DNA of 64,000 nucleotides from Streptomyces solicavernae (GTDB taxonomy: Bacteria; Actinomycetota; Actinomycetes; Streptomycetales; Streptomycetaceae): assembly GCF_029968095.1 (NCBI RefSeq), contig NZ_JASCIR010000013.1:1-64000 (forward strand). Direction: 5' to 3'. Both the position numbers and the translations under genes were made by a program. The notes beneath the pieces are model-generated. The model was not told where the DNA came from and ran no database searches. It saw nothing but the letters and a program-made list of their open reading frames with translations. Numbering within the stretch: the first letter of the stretch is position 1; the number at the start of each line of letters is the position of its first letter. Positions 14,582-23,502 of this stretch are shown here, piece by piece.

Positions 14582-15945
14582 CGTACGAGAACACCTGGGC
14601 CGCCGCGTACGACGTCGGGTTGCTCGCACCCGGGCGGGTCGCCGCGCCCGCCGAACTCGCCACCGGGGACCGGGAGTTCCTGCAGGCCATGCTGGACGCG
14701 GAGGCGGCCCTCACGCGCGCGCAGGCCGAGCTCGGCCTGGCCCCGCAGCGGGCGGCGGACGCCGTCGCCGATGCCGCGCGGGCCGAGCGGTTCGACGTCC
14801 GCGACCTCGCGGTGCGGGCCCGAGCGGGCGGCAACCCGGTGATCCCGCTGGTCGCGGACCTGACGGCCGCCGTGCCGGAGGATGCGAAGGAGTACGTGCA
14901 CCGGGGGGCGACCAGCCAGGACATCCTGGACTCGGCGGCGATGCTGGTCGCGTCCCGCGTCCTTGACCTGCTCGTGCCCGAACTCGACAGCACAGCACAG
15001 GGGTTGGGCCGTCTAGCCGCCACCCACCGCGCCACCCCGATGCCGGGCCGCACGCTCACCCAGCACGCCGTGCCCACGACCTTCGGTCTGAAGGCGGCGG
15101 GCTGGCGTGCCCTGATCCTCGACGCCCGGGACCGCCTCGCCGCCGTGCGCGCGAGCCTGCCCGCCCAACTCGGCGGTGCGGCGGGAACGTTGGCCGCGTT
15201 CGGGGCCTTCGCCGGGCCGGGGGAGGAGCCCGACCTGCGGCTCCCCTCCGCGTACGCACGTCAACTCGGCCTGGCCGACCCGCAGTTGCCCTGGCATACC
15301 CTGCGCACCCCGGTCGCCGACCTGGCCGGTGCGCTCGCGTTCGCGGCGGGTGCGCTCGGCAAGGTGGCCGCCGATGTGCTCGTCCTCTCCCGTACCGAGA
15401 TCGGCGAGCTCGCCGAGGGTGGCGGGGGAGGCTCGTCGGCCATGCCGCACAAGGCCAACCCGGTCCGGTCCACGCTGATCGCCGCCGCGGCCCGCCGCGC
15501 CCCGGCCCTCGCGGCCACGTTGTACGGCAGCGTGGCGGCGGAGGACGAGCGGCCCGCCGGGGCCTGGCACGCCGAGTGGGAGACGCTGCGGGAGCTGCTG
15601 CGTACGGTGGGCGGAGCCGCGCGTGACGCCGCGGAACTCGCCGCCGGGCTTCGGGTGTTCCCCGGCCGGATGCGGGCCCACCTGGACCTCACGGGCGGCA
15701 GAATCGTGACCGAACGCCTGGCCGCAGCCCTCTCCGGGCCGCTGGGCCGGACCCGGGCCAAGCGGCTCCTGACCAAGGCGTCGGCCAACGGCCTTGCAGC
15801 GCAGTTCAGTTGGGCCGATCTGCTGTACGCCGAAGGGCTCGACGAGGAGGCTGTGGCCGCCCTCGACCTGGCCGACCTGACCGACCCCACCCACTACACC
15901 GGCGCCGCGGCGGCGCTCACCGACCGCGCCCTCACCCGGCGCTGA
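14578..15945 (+). CDS. pcaB: 3-carboxy-cis,cis-muconate cycloisomerase
   Basis: A 455-residue fumarase/aspartase-superfamily enzyme. The superfamily signature GGSSAMPHKANPV and the TSQDILDSA segment are present. It converts 3-carboxy-cis,cis-muconate to 4-carboxymuconolactone. GTG 14578 overlaps the pcaG stop (GTGA). The protein is full length. In related clusters pcaL follows directly; here a 180-bp tandem repeat intervenes. Confidence 0.95.
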   Translation: MTYENTWAAAYDVGLLAPGRVAAPAELATGDREFLQAMLDAEAALTRAQAELGLAPQRAADAVADAARAERFDVRDLAVRARAGGNPVIPLVADLTAAVPEDAKEYVHRGATSQDILDSAAMLVASRVLDLLVPELDSTAQGLGRLAATHRATPMPGRTLTQHAVPTTFGLKAAGWRALILDARDRLAAVRASLPAQLGGAAGTLAAFGAFAGPGEEPDLRLPSAYARQLGLADPQLPWHTLRTPVADLAGALAFAAGALGKVAADVLVLSRTEIGELAEGGGGGSSAMPHKANPVRSTLIAAAARRAPALAATLYGSVAAEDERPAGAWHAEWETLRELLRTVGGAARDAAELAAGLRVFPGRMRAHLDLTGGRIVTERLAAALSGPLGRTRAKRLLTKASANGLAAQFSWADLLYAEGLDEEAVAALDLADLTDPTHYTGAAAALTDRALTRR

Positions 15946-15977
15946 GCCTCCGCGTCAGCAACGAGCGAGCCTGCAAC

Positions 15978-16155
15978 AAATGAGCCCGCACCGAATGACC
16001 CTGCCCCGAATGAGCCACCACTGAATGAGCCCGCACCGAATGACCCTGCCCCGAATGAGCCACCACTGAATGAGCCCGCACCGAATGACCCTGCCCCGAA
16101 TGAGCCACCACCGAATGAGCCCGCACCGAATGACCCTGCACCGAATGAGCCAGCC
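15978..16155. repeat. twelve-unit 15-bp repeat with 45-bp higher-order period between pcaB and pcaL
   Basis: Units begin (G/A)AATGA and cycle through three types: GAATGAGCCCGCACC, GAATGACCCTGCCCC and GAATGAGCCACCACT. Four rounds of the 45-bp cycle are present; the last unit is cut to 13 bp and abuts the ATG of pcaL. Every unit contains ATGA. No ribosome-binding site is visible inside the array. Confidence 0.95.
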
Positions 16156-17304
16156 ATGAACGACACGCTGCACCACCACTCCGCCGGCCCCCCGACCGCC
16201 CCCGCGCTCCTCCTCGGCCCCTCCCTCGGCACGTCCACGGCCCTGTGGGACGCCGTCGCGCCCGAGCTGAGCTCGGCGTTCCGTACCGTCCGGTGGGACC
16301 TGCCGGGGCACGGCCAGTCGCCCGTCGACCTCATCGGTCCCGGTGCCACCGTCGCCGGACTCGGGGCCCTCGTCCTCGACCTGGCCGACCGCCTCGGCCT
16401 CGACCGCTTCCACTACGCGGGCGTCTCACTCGGCGGAGCCGTCGGCCTCTGGCTGGCCGCGCACCACCCCGAGCGGGTCGACCGGCTCGCCGTCGTCTGC
16501 TCCTCCGCGCACTTCGGGCGGCCCGAGCCGTGGCGTGAACGGGCCTCCCGGGTAAGGGAGTCGGGGATGAGCGCCGTCGTCGAAGGGGCGCCGGGGCGGT
16601 GGTTCACGCCCGGGTTCCTGGACGGGGAGGACGGGCGGCTCGGGCACACGCTCGTCGACGATCTGCGGCACACCGACCCGCAGGCGTACGCCGCCTGCTG
16701 CGACGCGCTCGCCGCCTGCGACCTGCGCCCCGACCTGCCCTCCGTCACCGCGCCCACGCTGGTCGTCGCCGGGCGCGAGGACCCCGCCACGCCCCCCGCG
16801 CACGCGCGCGAGATCGCCGACGCCGTGCCCGGCGCCCGGCTCACCGAGCTCGCGCACACCTCACACCTCGCCCCCGCCGAACAACCCGACGCCGTCCTCG
16901 CCGCCCTGCGTGACCACCTCGGGGCCCCCGGACCCGGCCGGGGCATGACCGTGCGCCGCGCAGTGCTCGGCGACGCGCACGTCGACCGCGCCCAGGAACG
17001 CACCACCCGGCTCACCGCGGGCTTCCAGGACTTCATCGCCCGCTACGCCTGGGGCGAGATCTGGACCGACCCCACCCTCAGCCGCCGCGACCGCAGCCTC
17101 GTCACGCTCACCGCCCTCGTCGCCCACAACCACCTCGACGAGCTGGCCCTGCACGTACGCGCCGCCGTACGCAACGGGCTCAGCCCCGAGGAGATCGGCG
17201 CCGTACTGCTGCAGAGCGGCGTGTACGTGGGTGTGCCCGCCGCCAACGCCGCGCTCGCCGTCGCCCAGCGCGTCCTCGCGGAGGACGGCCCGGAGACCCG
17301 CTGA
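16156..17304 (+). CDS. pcaL: bifunctional 3-oxoadipate enol-lactonase / 4-carboxymuconolactone decarboxylase
   Basis: A 382-residue fusion. Residues 12-250 are an alpha/beta-hydrolase with nucleophile Ser91 (GVSLGG), Asp209 (GREDP) and His237 (HTSHLAP): the enol-lactonase (PcaD). Residues 265-380 are the decarboxylase (PcaC), with IARYAWGEIWTDPTLSRRDR and VTLTALVAHNHLDELALHVR. Together they turn 4-carboxymuconolactone into 3-oxoadipate. The fusion is typical of actinobacterial pca operons. No purine-rich site precedes the ATG; the bases upstream are repeat sequence, so initiation may rely on coupling or reinitiation. Confidence 0.95.
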   Translation: MNDTLHHHSAGPPTAPALLLGPSLGTSTALWDAVAPELSSAFRTVRWDLPGHGQSPVDLIGPGATVAGLGALVLDLADRLGLDRFHYAGVSLGGAVGLWLAAHHPERVDRLAVVCSSAHFGRPEPWRERASRVRESGMSAVVEGAPGRWFTPGFLDGEDGRLGHTLVDDLRHTDPQAYAACCDALAACDLRPDLPSVTAPTLVVAGREDPATPPAHAREIADAVPGARLTELAHTSHLAPAEQPDAVLAALRDHLGAPGPGRGMTVRRAVLGDAHVDRAQERTTRLTAGFQDFIARYAWGEIWTDPTLSRRDRSLVTLTALVAHNHLDELALHVRAAVRNGLSPEEIGAVLLQSGVYVGVPAANAALAVAQRVLAEDGPETR

Positions 17305-17406
17305 GCCGAGCCCGGTCCTCCGGTGCGGACGGATTCCCGGGGAGCCTCCACGGAGTCTCCCCGGACCCCTTGACACCAACCGGAGGTCCGGGCAGCATCA
17401 CAGCCA

Positions 17407-17434
17407 AGTTAATTAACTATCTAGTGCGTTAACT
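17407..17434. promoter_or_regulatory. TTAAC-type inverted repeats upstream of the importer gene
   Basis: AGTTAATTAACT (17407-17418) is a perfect 12-bp palindrome. TTAAC at 17414-17417 region pairs again with GTTAA at 17428-17432 across TATCTAGTGC. This AT-rich island in the gap before the importer gene is a probable operator and promoter, perhaps for the TetR regulator encoded at 21789. Confidence 0.5.
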
Positions 17435-17555
17435 GCAGGTGTTCACGGTGTCGTCGCACACTTCAGACAGCACCCGCCTTCCCGCAGACTCCCCGGGCGC
17501 CGCGACTTTGCGAGCCGCCGCCCCCGTTCCCTGCCTCTCCCCCCGAGGAGCCCCC

Positions 17556-18929
17556 GTGTCCCACCCGGAAGCCGCCCAGGTGCCGCCCGCCCCGCCCACG
17601 GGCAAACCCCGCAAGGCCGCCTTCGCCGCCTGGATCGGCAGCGCCCTTGAGTACTACGACTTTTTTATCTACGGCAGCGCCGCCGCCCTGGTCTTCCCGA
17701 AGGTCTTCTTCAACCCGGACGACCCGGCCACCGCCACCCTGATCTCGCTCGCGACCTTCGGCGTCGCCTACGCCGCCCGCCCCGTCGGCGCCCTCGTCCT
17801 CGGCCACATCGGCGACCGTGTCGGCCGCCGTACGATCATGGTCTGGACGCTCGTCCTGATGGGCCTGTCCACGTTCCTGATCGGCTGCCTGCCCACGTAC
17901 GCCCAGGCCGGGACGGTCGCCCCCGTGCTGCTCGTCCTGATGCGCGTCCTGCAGGGCCTCTCCGCGGCCGGCGAGCAGGCCAGCGCCAACGCCATGACCC
18001 TGGAACACGCCCCGGAACACCGCCGCGGCTACTACACCAGCTTCACGCTCAACGGCACCCAGGCCGGCCAGATCCTCGCCACCCTCGCCTTCATCCCGGT
18101 CGCCGCGCTGCCCGACGAGCAGCTGTACACCTGGGGCTGGCGCATCCCGTTCCTGCTGAGCGCGGTCGTCGCCGTCATCGGGTACGTCATCCGCCGCACC
18201 CTGGACGAGACGCCGGTGTTCCAGGAGGCCAGCGCCCACGCGGCCGTCGCGAAGATGCCGCTCGCCGAGCTGCTCGTGAACCACTGGGCGAGCGTCCTGC
18301 GCGTGATCTGCGCGGCCCTGATCGCCACGGTCAGCACGATCTTCTCCGTCTGGGCCCTCGCGTACGCCACCAGCGACGCCGTCGGACTCGACAAGACCGG
18401 CATGCTCTGGGTCAACGGCTGCGCCAACGCCGTCGCGCTGCTCGCCATCCCGCTCTGGGCCAAGCTCTCCGACCGGATCGGCCGCAAGCCGGTCTTCCTC
18501 TTCGGCGCGCTCGGCTGCGCCGTGCTGATCTTCGTCTACCTGTGGGCGATCTCCCTCGGCAGCTACCCGCTGGTCTTCGCCGTCGGCGTGCTCTTCTTCG
18601 GTGTCGTCTACAGCGCGGCCAACGGCATCTGGCCCTCCTTCTACGGCGAGATGTTCCCGGCGAGCGTCCGGCTCTCGGGCATGGCCGTCGGCACGCAGAT
18701 CGGCTTTGCCGTCGCCGGGTTCGCGGTGACCATCGCGGAGCGGATCGCCGGGGGCGACGGGGCCAACTGGATGGGGGTTGCGGTGTTCTCCGCGGTCGTG
18801 TGCGTGATCTGTGCCGTCGCGGTGGCCACCGGCCGGGAGACGCACAAGGTGCCGACGGCTGAACTCGGGCTGCGGCCGGAGGAGGCGGCGGGGCGGCCGG
18901 GGGCCGCGAAGCAGTCGGCTGCGGTCTGA
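17556..18929 (+). CDS. MHS-family MFS importer, probable shikimate or aromatic acid uptake
   Basis: A 457-residue metabolite:H+ symporter with 12 membrane segments. AAFAAWIGSALEYYDFFIYG is the family's opening, GHIGDRVGRRTIMVW is motif A, and ARPVGALVLGH and PEHRRGYYTSFTLNGTQAG are typical of ShiA/ProP-like carriers. GTG 17556 is chosen because GAGGAG lies 5 nt upstream; the open frame to 17439 adds a Pro/Ser-rich stretch without a site. Placed between pcaL and the shikimate genes, it most likely imports shikimate, quinate or a related acid. Confidence 0.85.
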   Translation: MSHPEAAQVPPAPPTGKPRKAAFAAWIGSALEYYDFFIYGSAAALVFPKVFFNPDDPATATLISLATFGVAYAARPVGALVLGHIGDRVGRRTIMVWTLVLMGLSTFLIGCLPTYAQAGTVAPVLLVLMRVLQGLSAAGEQASANAMTLEHAPEHRRGYYTSFTLNGTQAGQILATLAFIPVAALPDEQLYTWGWRIPFLLSAVVAVIGYVIRRTLDETPVFQEASAHAAVAKMPLAELLVNHWASVLRVICAALIATVSTIFSVWALAYATSDAVGLDKTGMLWVNGCANAVALLAIPLWAKLSDRIGRKPVFLFGALGCAVLIFVYLWAISLGSYPLVFAVGVLFFGVVYSAANGIWPSFYGEMFPASVRLSGMAVGTQIGFAVAGFAVTIAERIAGGDGANWMGVAVFSAVVCVICAVAVATGRETHKVPTAELGLRPEEAAGRPGAAKQSAAV

Positions 18930-18951
18930 GCGCGGCTCCTTCGTCCCCTCC

Positions 18952-19004
18952 GCCGGAAGTCACCCGCCGGAAGTCACCCCCGGAAGTCACCCCACCGGAA
19001 GTCA
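18952..19004. repeat. CCGGAAGTCACC short repeats before the shikimate dehydrogenase gene
   Basis: Four copies of CCGGAAGTCAC with slightly varying spacers (13-16 bp period), filling the gap between the importer stop and the ribosome-binding site of the next gene. Confidence 0.8.
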
Positions 19005-19024
19005 CACCAGCAGAAAGGCACCCC

Positions 19025-19897
19025 GTGCCCTCCTCCTCGTACCTCACCGGCCTGATCGGCTCCGGTATCGGGCCCTCGCTCAGTCCCGCCCTGCACGAAC
19101 GCGAGGCGGTCCGGCACGGCGTCCCGCTGCTGTACCGCACGCTCGACCTCGACGTGCTCGGCACCCCGCCCGAGGAGGTGGGCGAGCTGCTGCGGGCCGC
19201 CCGCCTCCTCGGCTTCGACGGGCTGAACATCACCCACCCCTGCAAGCAGCTCGTCATCGAGCACCTCGACGAACTCGCCCCGGAAGCAGCCGAGTTGGGC
19301 GCCGTCAACACCGTCGTCCTGCGCGACGGGCGCGCCGTCGGGCACAACACCGACGTCACCGGCTTCGCCAAGGCCTTCGCGCGCGGACTGCCCGACGTGC
19401 CCACCGGTCACGTCGTCCAGCTCGGCGCGGGCGGAGCCGGCGCCGCCGTCGCGCACGCCCTGCTCACCCTCGGCGTCGACCGGCTCACCGTCTGCGACAC
19501 CGACCCCGCGCGCGCCGCCGCCCTGGCCGACGCGCTCACCGCCCGCTTCGGCGCGGGCCGCGCGGACACCGGCCGGCCCGCCGACGTCAGCACCGCCGAC
19601 GGCCTCGTGCACGCCACCCCCACCGGCATGGCCGCCCACCCCGGACTCCCGCTCCCCGCCGGACTGCTCCACCCCCGACTCTGGGTCGCCGAGGTCGTCT
19701 ACCGGCCACTGCGCACCCAACTCCTCGACACCGCAGCCGAGTTGGGCTGCCGTACCCTCGACGGCGGCGGCATGGCCGTCTTCCAGGCCGCCGACGCCTT
19801 CCGCCTGTTCACCGGCCTCGAACCGCACAGCGACGCGATGCTCGCGGACTTCGCGGAACTCGCCGCCCCGGCCTCCCTGGGCGGCCGCCATGGCTGA
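19025..19897 (+). CDS. aroE: shikimate (quinate/shikimate) dehydrogenase
   Basis: A 290-residue NAD(P)-dependent dehydrogenase. GSGIGPSLSPALHE binds shikimate, NITHPCKQ carries catalytic Lys74, NTDVTGF carries Asp110, and QLGAGGAGAAVAHAL is the nucleotide-binding loop. GTG 19025 has AGAAAGG upstream. In this catabolic setting it would oxidise shikimate to 3-dehydroshikimate, feeding the next gene, rather than serve biosynthesis; cofactor preference (NAD for catabolic QsuD-type enzymes) cannot be read with certainty. Its end overlaps the next start by 8 bp. Confidence 0.88.
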   Translation: MPSSSYLTGLIGSGIGPSLSPALHEREAVRHGVPLLYRTLDLDVLGTPPEEVGELLRAARLLGFDGLNITHPCKQLVIEHLDELAPEAAELGAVNTVVLRDGRAVGHNTDVTGFAKAFARGLPDVPTGHVVQLGAGGAGAAVAHALLTLGVDRLTVCDTDPARAAALADALTARFGAGRADTGRPADVSTADGLVHATPTGMAAHPGLPLPAGLLHPRLWVAEVVYRPLRTQLLDTAAELGCRTLDGGGMAVFQAADAFRLFTGLEPHSDAMLADFAELAAPASLGGRHG

Positions 19898-21719
19898 CCC
19901 GCAGCCCTCCGCCGCGCGGCTCGGCGCCCGCAAGTCCATCGCCACCGTCTCCCTCAGCGGTCCGCTCTCCGAGAAGCTCACCGCCATCGCCGCGGCCGGT
20001 TTCGACGGCGTCGAGATCTTCGAGAACGACCTGCTGGGCACGGTCCTCAGTCCCGAGGAGATCCGCGCCCGCTGCGCCGACCTCGGCCTCGCCATCGACC
20101 TCTACCAGCCGATGCGCGACGTCGAGGCCGTGCCCGAGGACGTCTTCGTACGCAATCTGCGGCGCGCGGAGCGGAAGTTCGACGTGATGCGGCGGCTCGG
20201 CGCCGACCTGCTGCTCGTCTGCTCCAGCGTCGACCCGCGCGCCCTGGACGACGACGCCCTCGCCGCCGAACAGCTGCACCGCCTCGCCGGCCGCGCCCAG
20301 GAGCACGGCATCCGGATCGCGTACGAGGCCCTGGCCTGGGGGCGGCACGTCGACACGTACGACCACGCCTGGCGCATCGTCGAGCAGGCCGGCCACCCGG
20401 CGCTCGGCACCTGCCTGGACTCCTTCCACATCCTGTCGCGCGGCAGCGAGGTCTCCGGCATCGCCGCCATCCCCGGCGAGAAGATCTTCTTCCTGCAGCT
20501 CGCGGACGCCCCGAAGATGGCCATGGACGTCCTGCAGTGGAGCCGCCACCACCGCTGCTTCCCCGGCCAGGGCGGCCTCGACGTCGCCTCCGTCGTGCAG
20601 GCCGCGGCCCGGACGGGCTACGACGGGCCGCTCTCCCTCGAAGTGTTCAACGACGTGTTCCGGCAGGCCGACGCCGCCCGGACCGCCGTCGACGCGCTGC
20701 GCTCCCTGCTCGTCCTGGAGGAGTCCGCCGGGCTTTCCGAGCCGCCCGCCCCGTCCCTGCCCACCGGTTTCGCCTTCGCCGAACTGGCCACGCCCGACAC
20801 CGAACCCGTACGCGCCGTCCTCGACGCGCTCGGCTTCGCCCGCACCGGCCGGCACACCTCCAAACCGGTCGAGCTGTGGGAGCAGGGGGCGGCGCGGATT
20901 CTGCTCAACTCCGGTGCCGGGTCCCGGCGTTACGGGCCCGCCCTGGCCGCCGTCGGCCTGGAGACCCCCGACCCGGCGCAGGCCGCACACCGCGCCGAGG
21001 CCCTGCTCGCGCCCGTCGTACCGCGCCGCCGCGCCCCCGTCGACGCGCCCCTCGACGCGGTCGCCGCACCCGACGGCACCGAGCTGTTCTTCTGCCGCAC
21101 CGGCCGGCCCGACCACCCCAGCTGGACCGGCGACTTCGAGCCCGCCCCGGCCACCCGGCACCAGGCGGGGCACGTCGAGCGCATCGACCACGTCGCCCTC
21201 ACCCAGCCCTGGCACCAGTTCGACGAGGCGGTGCTGTTCCACCGGGGCGTGCTCGGCCTCACCGTGCACGAGAGCCTCGACCTGGCCGACCCGTACGGCC
21301 TGTTCCGCAGCAGGGCCGTCGCAGCACCCGGCGGCGGGGTGCGGCTGGCCCTGAACGTGGCGCCGGGCCCGGGCGCCGACGGCCAGATGCTGCAGCACAT
21401 CGCGCTCGCCACGGACGACGTGATCGCCGCCGCCCGCGAGGCCCGCGCCCGCGGCGCCGCCCTCCTGCCCATCCCCGCCAACTACTACGACGACCTGGCC
21501 GCCCGCCACGACCTCGACCCCCGCCTCCTGGACGCGCTGCGGGAGTCGGGCGTCCTGTACGACCGCGACGAGCACGGCGAGTTCCTGCACTGCTACACCG
21601 CGACCGTAGGCCGCGTCTTCTTCGAGCTGGTCCAGCGCACCGGCGGCCACCAGGGCTACGGCGCGCTGAACGCGGGCATCAGGCTCGCCGCCCAGTACGC
21701 CCATCAGCACCGCCCGTGA
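19890..21719 (+). CDS. qsuB: 3-dehydroshikimate dehydratase with C-terminal HPPD-like domain (QsuB/QuiC type)
   Basis: A 609-residue two-domain enzyme. Residues 12-285 form a TIM barrel with the expected metal ligands: Glu146 (AYEALAW), Asp177 (CLDSFH), Gln203 (FLQLADAP) and Glu251 (SLEVFNDVF). It dehydrates 3-dehydroshikimate to protocatechuate. Residues 290-609 resemble 4-hydroxyphenylpyruvate dioxygenase (RIDHVALTQPWHQFDEAVLF, LQHIALATDD, FFELVQRTGG) with a His-His-Glu set; in this family it supports the dehydratase and is not known to make homogentisate. It links shikimate to pcaHG upstream. Confidence 0.92.
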   Translation: MADPQPSAARLGARKSIATVSLSGPLSEKLTAIAAAGFDGVEIFENDLLGTVLSPEEIRARCADLGLAIDLYQPMRDVEAVPEDVFVRNLRRAERKFDVMRRLGADLLLVCSSVDPRALDDDALAAEQLHRLAGRAQEHGIRIAYEALAWGRHVDTYDHAWRIVEQAGHPALGTCLDSFHILSRGSEVSGIAAIPGEKIFFLQLADAPKMAMDVLQWSRHHRCFPGQGGLDVASVVQAAARTGYDGPLSLEVFNDVFRQADAARTAVDALRSLLVLEESAGLSEPPAPSLPTGFAFAELATPDTEPVRAVLDALGFARTGRHTSKPVELWEQGAARILLNSGAGSRRYGPALAAVGLETPDPAQAAHRAEALLAPVVPRRRAPVDAPLDAVAAPDGTELFFCRTGRPDHPSWTGDFEPAPATRHQAGHVERIDHVALTQPWHQFDEAVLFHRGVLGLTVHESLDLADPYGLFRSRAVAAPGGGVRLALNVAPGPGADGQMLQHIALATDDVIAAAREARARGAALLPIPANYYDDLAARHDLDPRLLDALRESGVLYDRDEHGEFLHCYTATVGRVFFELVQRTGGHQGYGALNAGIRLAAQYAHQHRP

Positions 21720-21788
21720 GACCGCGACGGGCGGTCCGGGCCCCGGAGATACACTGACCGGCCCGGACCGCCCGTAGCGAGGAGCCGC

Positions 21789-22472
21789 ATGGCCGCCGTA
21801 CCCCCGCCGACCGCACCGTCGCAGGACCCCGCGTCCGGCAACGGCAGGCGCACGCGCGACAAGGCGCGCACACAGGCGGAGATCCTCGACGTGGCCACGG
21901 AGGAGTTCGCGCGGCTCGGCTTCACCGGCGCCCGGGTCGACGAGATCGCCGCCCGCATCAAGACCACCAAGCGGATGATCTACTACTACTTCGGCAGCAA
22001 GGAGCAGCTGTTCACGGCCGTCCTGGAACGGGCGTACGCGGGCATCCGCAGGCAGGAGCAGCAGCTGGACGTCGAGGGCCTGGAGCCGGTCCCCGCGATC
22101 CGCAGGCTGGCCGAGCTGACCTTCGACCACCACGAGGCGCACCCCGACTTCATCCGCCTCGTCTCCATCGAGAACATCCACGAGGCTGAGCACATCGCCG
22201 CCGCCCCGAGCCTCGGCGCCCTCAACTCGCCCGCGATCGAGGTGATTTCGCGCATCCTCGACGAGGGCCGCGCGCAGGGCGCGTTCACGGCGGACGTGGA
22301 CGCCGTCGACCTGCACGCGATGATCAGCTCGTTCTGCTTCTTCCGGGTCGCCAACCGGCACACGTTCCACGCCCTGTTCGGCCGCGACCTGACGGCGCCC
22401 GACAGCCGGGACCACTACCGCACGATGCTCTCCGACATGGTGATCGCGTACCTGACGGCGACCGACCGCTGA
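21789..22472 (+). CDS. TetR-family regulator of the shikimate/protocatechuate genes
   Basis: A 227-residue TetR protein. The helix-turn-helix is at about residues 30-75 (AEILDVATEEFARLGFTGAR, AARIKTTKRMIYYYFGSKEQ), and the C-terminal part is a ligand domain of the type found beside quinate/shikimate genes. GAGGAG precedes the ATG. It follows the dehydratase gene after 69 bp. The TTAAC repeats at 17407-17434 are a candidate target. Its last codons and TGA are repeated in tandem downstream. Confidence 0.85.
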   Translation: MAAVPPPTAPSQDPASGNGRRTRDKARTQAEILDVATEEFARLGFTGARVDEIAARIKTTKRMIYYYFGSKEQLFTAVLERAYAGIRRQEQQLDVEGLEPVPAIRRLAELTFDHHEAHPDFIRLVSIENIHEAEHIAAAPSLGALNSPAIEVISRILDEGRAQGAFTADVDAVDLHAMISSFCFFRVANRHTFHALFGRDLTAPDSRDHYRTMLSDMVIAYLTATDR

Positions 22473-22510
22473 CTGCGACCGACCGCTGAGGGCGACCGAC
22501 CGCTGAGGGG
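22458..22510. repeat. about 17-bp tandem repeat including the TetR stop codon
   Basis: GCGACCGACCGCTGA occurs three times, separated by CT or GG. The first copy is the real end of the TetR gene (Ala-Thr-Asp-Arg-stop); the next two are downstream copies. Confidence 0.9.
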
Positions 22511-22537
22511 GCCGGGGCGCGCCCGCGGCCGCCCGCC

Positions 22538-23470
22538 TCACGGCAGCAGATGGGCCTTCCGCCACAGCCGCATCCCCGGGCCGCCGACCAGGCCCGCGTC
22601 CGCAAGGAACGGCATGATGCGCTCGCCGCCGTACCGCAGCGTCCGGCGGTAGTGCGGGTTGGCGTGCGCGGTGCGCCAGGCCGTCCTGGGGTCGAGGCCG
22701 ACCGCCGCGTACGCCTTGGGGTGGATCAGGCTGCGGGAGATGAAGAACGACACCAGGGCGATCATGAACTGCTGGTAGCGCAGCTCGGCCCGGCCCAACT
22801 CCGGTACGCCGCGCAGGACTTCCTCACGCGCGAACGTGACGTGCCGGGCCTCCTCCATGACGTGGATGCGGTTGACCATCCGCATCAGCGGCTGTACGGA
22901 GTCGTCGCCCGCCATCTCCCGCTGCAACTTGTCCAGGACCTCCTCGGCGACCAGGATCGAGCCGTACATCGCCGGGCCGTACGCGATCGTCGGCAGGACC
23001 TTGGCGAGCCGGCGCAGATACTCCGGCGGGCCGTACGCCGGGCAGTCGATGCGCTCCACGAGCCGCGCGAACATCGTGACGTGCCGGCACTCCTCGGCGA
23101 CCTCGGTCAGCGCGTACTGCGTGTGCCGCCGCGTCGGGTCGCCGTCGTACGCCACCTTCAGCAGCATCTGCATCAGCAGGATCTCAAACCACAGGCCGAC
23201 ACTGGCGATCGTGGCCATCTCGTGCCTGCCGAGCTCGCGCCGCTGCTCCTCGCTCATCCGCTGCCACAGCGGGGTGCCGTAGAGGGAGACGCGGTGCGGC
23301 AGCAGGTACTGCTTGTCGTCCGAGAGCGGTGCGTCCCAGTCGATGTCGACCGAGGGGTCGTAGAACTTCTTCGCCGACGAGGCGAGCAGCCGTGCGGCGG
23401 TCTTCTCCCGGTCCGGAACGGCCGGGCGCTGCTTGGCGGTTGACGTGTTACGGGGCAGTGCACGGGCCAT
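22538..23470 (-). CDS. AurF-like di-iron oxygenase (N-oxygenase family)
   Basis: A 310-residue protein of the p-aminobenzoate N-oxygenase AurF family. Ligand positions are visible: Glu96 (LWFEILLMQ), Glu127 and His130 (EECRH), Glu176/177 (LVAEEVL), then His203, Glu207 and His210 (RIHVMEEARH), with the same 4- and 3-residue spacing as in AurF. Such enzymes oxidise an arylamine or carry out other O2 chemistry; the substrate is unknown and there is no biosynthetic cluster around it. It is divergent from a TetR gene, with a shared operator region at 23503-23525. Confidence 0.85.
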   Translation of the reverse strand: MARALPRNTSTAKQRPAVPDREKTAARLLASSAKKFYDPSVDIDWDAPLSDDKQYLLPHRVSLYGTPLWQRMSEEQRRELGRHEMATIASVGLWFEILLMQMLLKVAYDGDPTRRHTQYALTEVAEECRHVTMFARLVERIDCPAYGPPEYLRRLAKVLPTIAYGPAMYGSILVAEEVLDKLQREMAGDDSVQPLMRMVNRIHVMEEARHVTFAREEVLRGVPELGRAELRYQQFMIALVSFFISRSLIHPKAYAAVGLDPRTAWRTAHANPHYRRTLRYGGERIMPFLADAGLVGGPGMRLWRKAHLLP

Positions 23471-23502
23471 GTGCGGCTCACTCCTCGCAGTGCCGAGAAA
23501 CT

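Noticed and set aside
15978..16155. Possible origin iterons or attachment site
   Set aside because: No replication, partition or integrase gene is adjacent; the array is inside a catabolic operon.
15894..16349. Minus-strand frame of Gly-Ser-Phe repeats between pcaB and pcaL
   Set aside because: It is the 15-bp array read antisense and extends into pcaL; no start signal. Not a structural protein gene.
19809..22565. 918-residue minus-strand frame
   Set aside because: Complete antisense shadow of the dehydratase and TetR genes.
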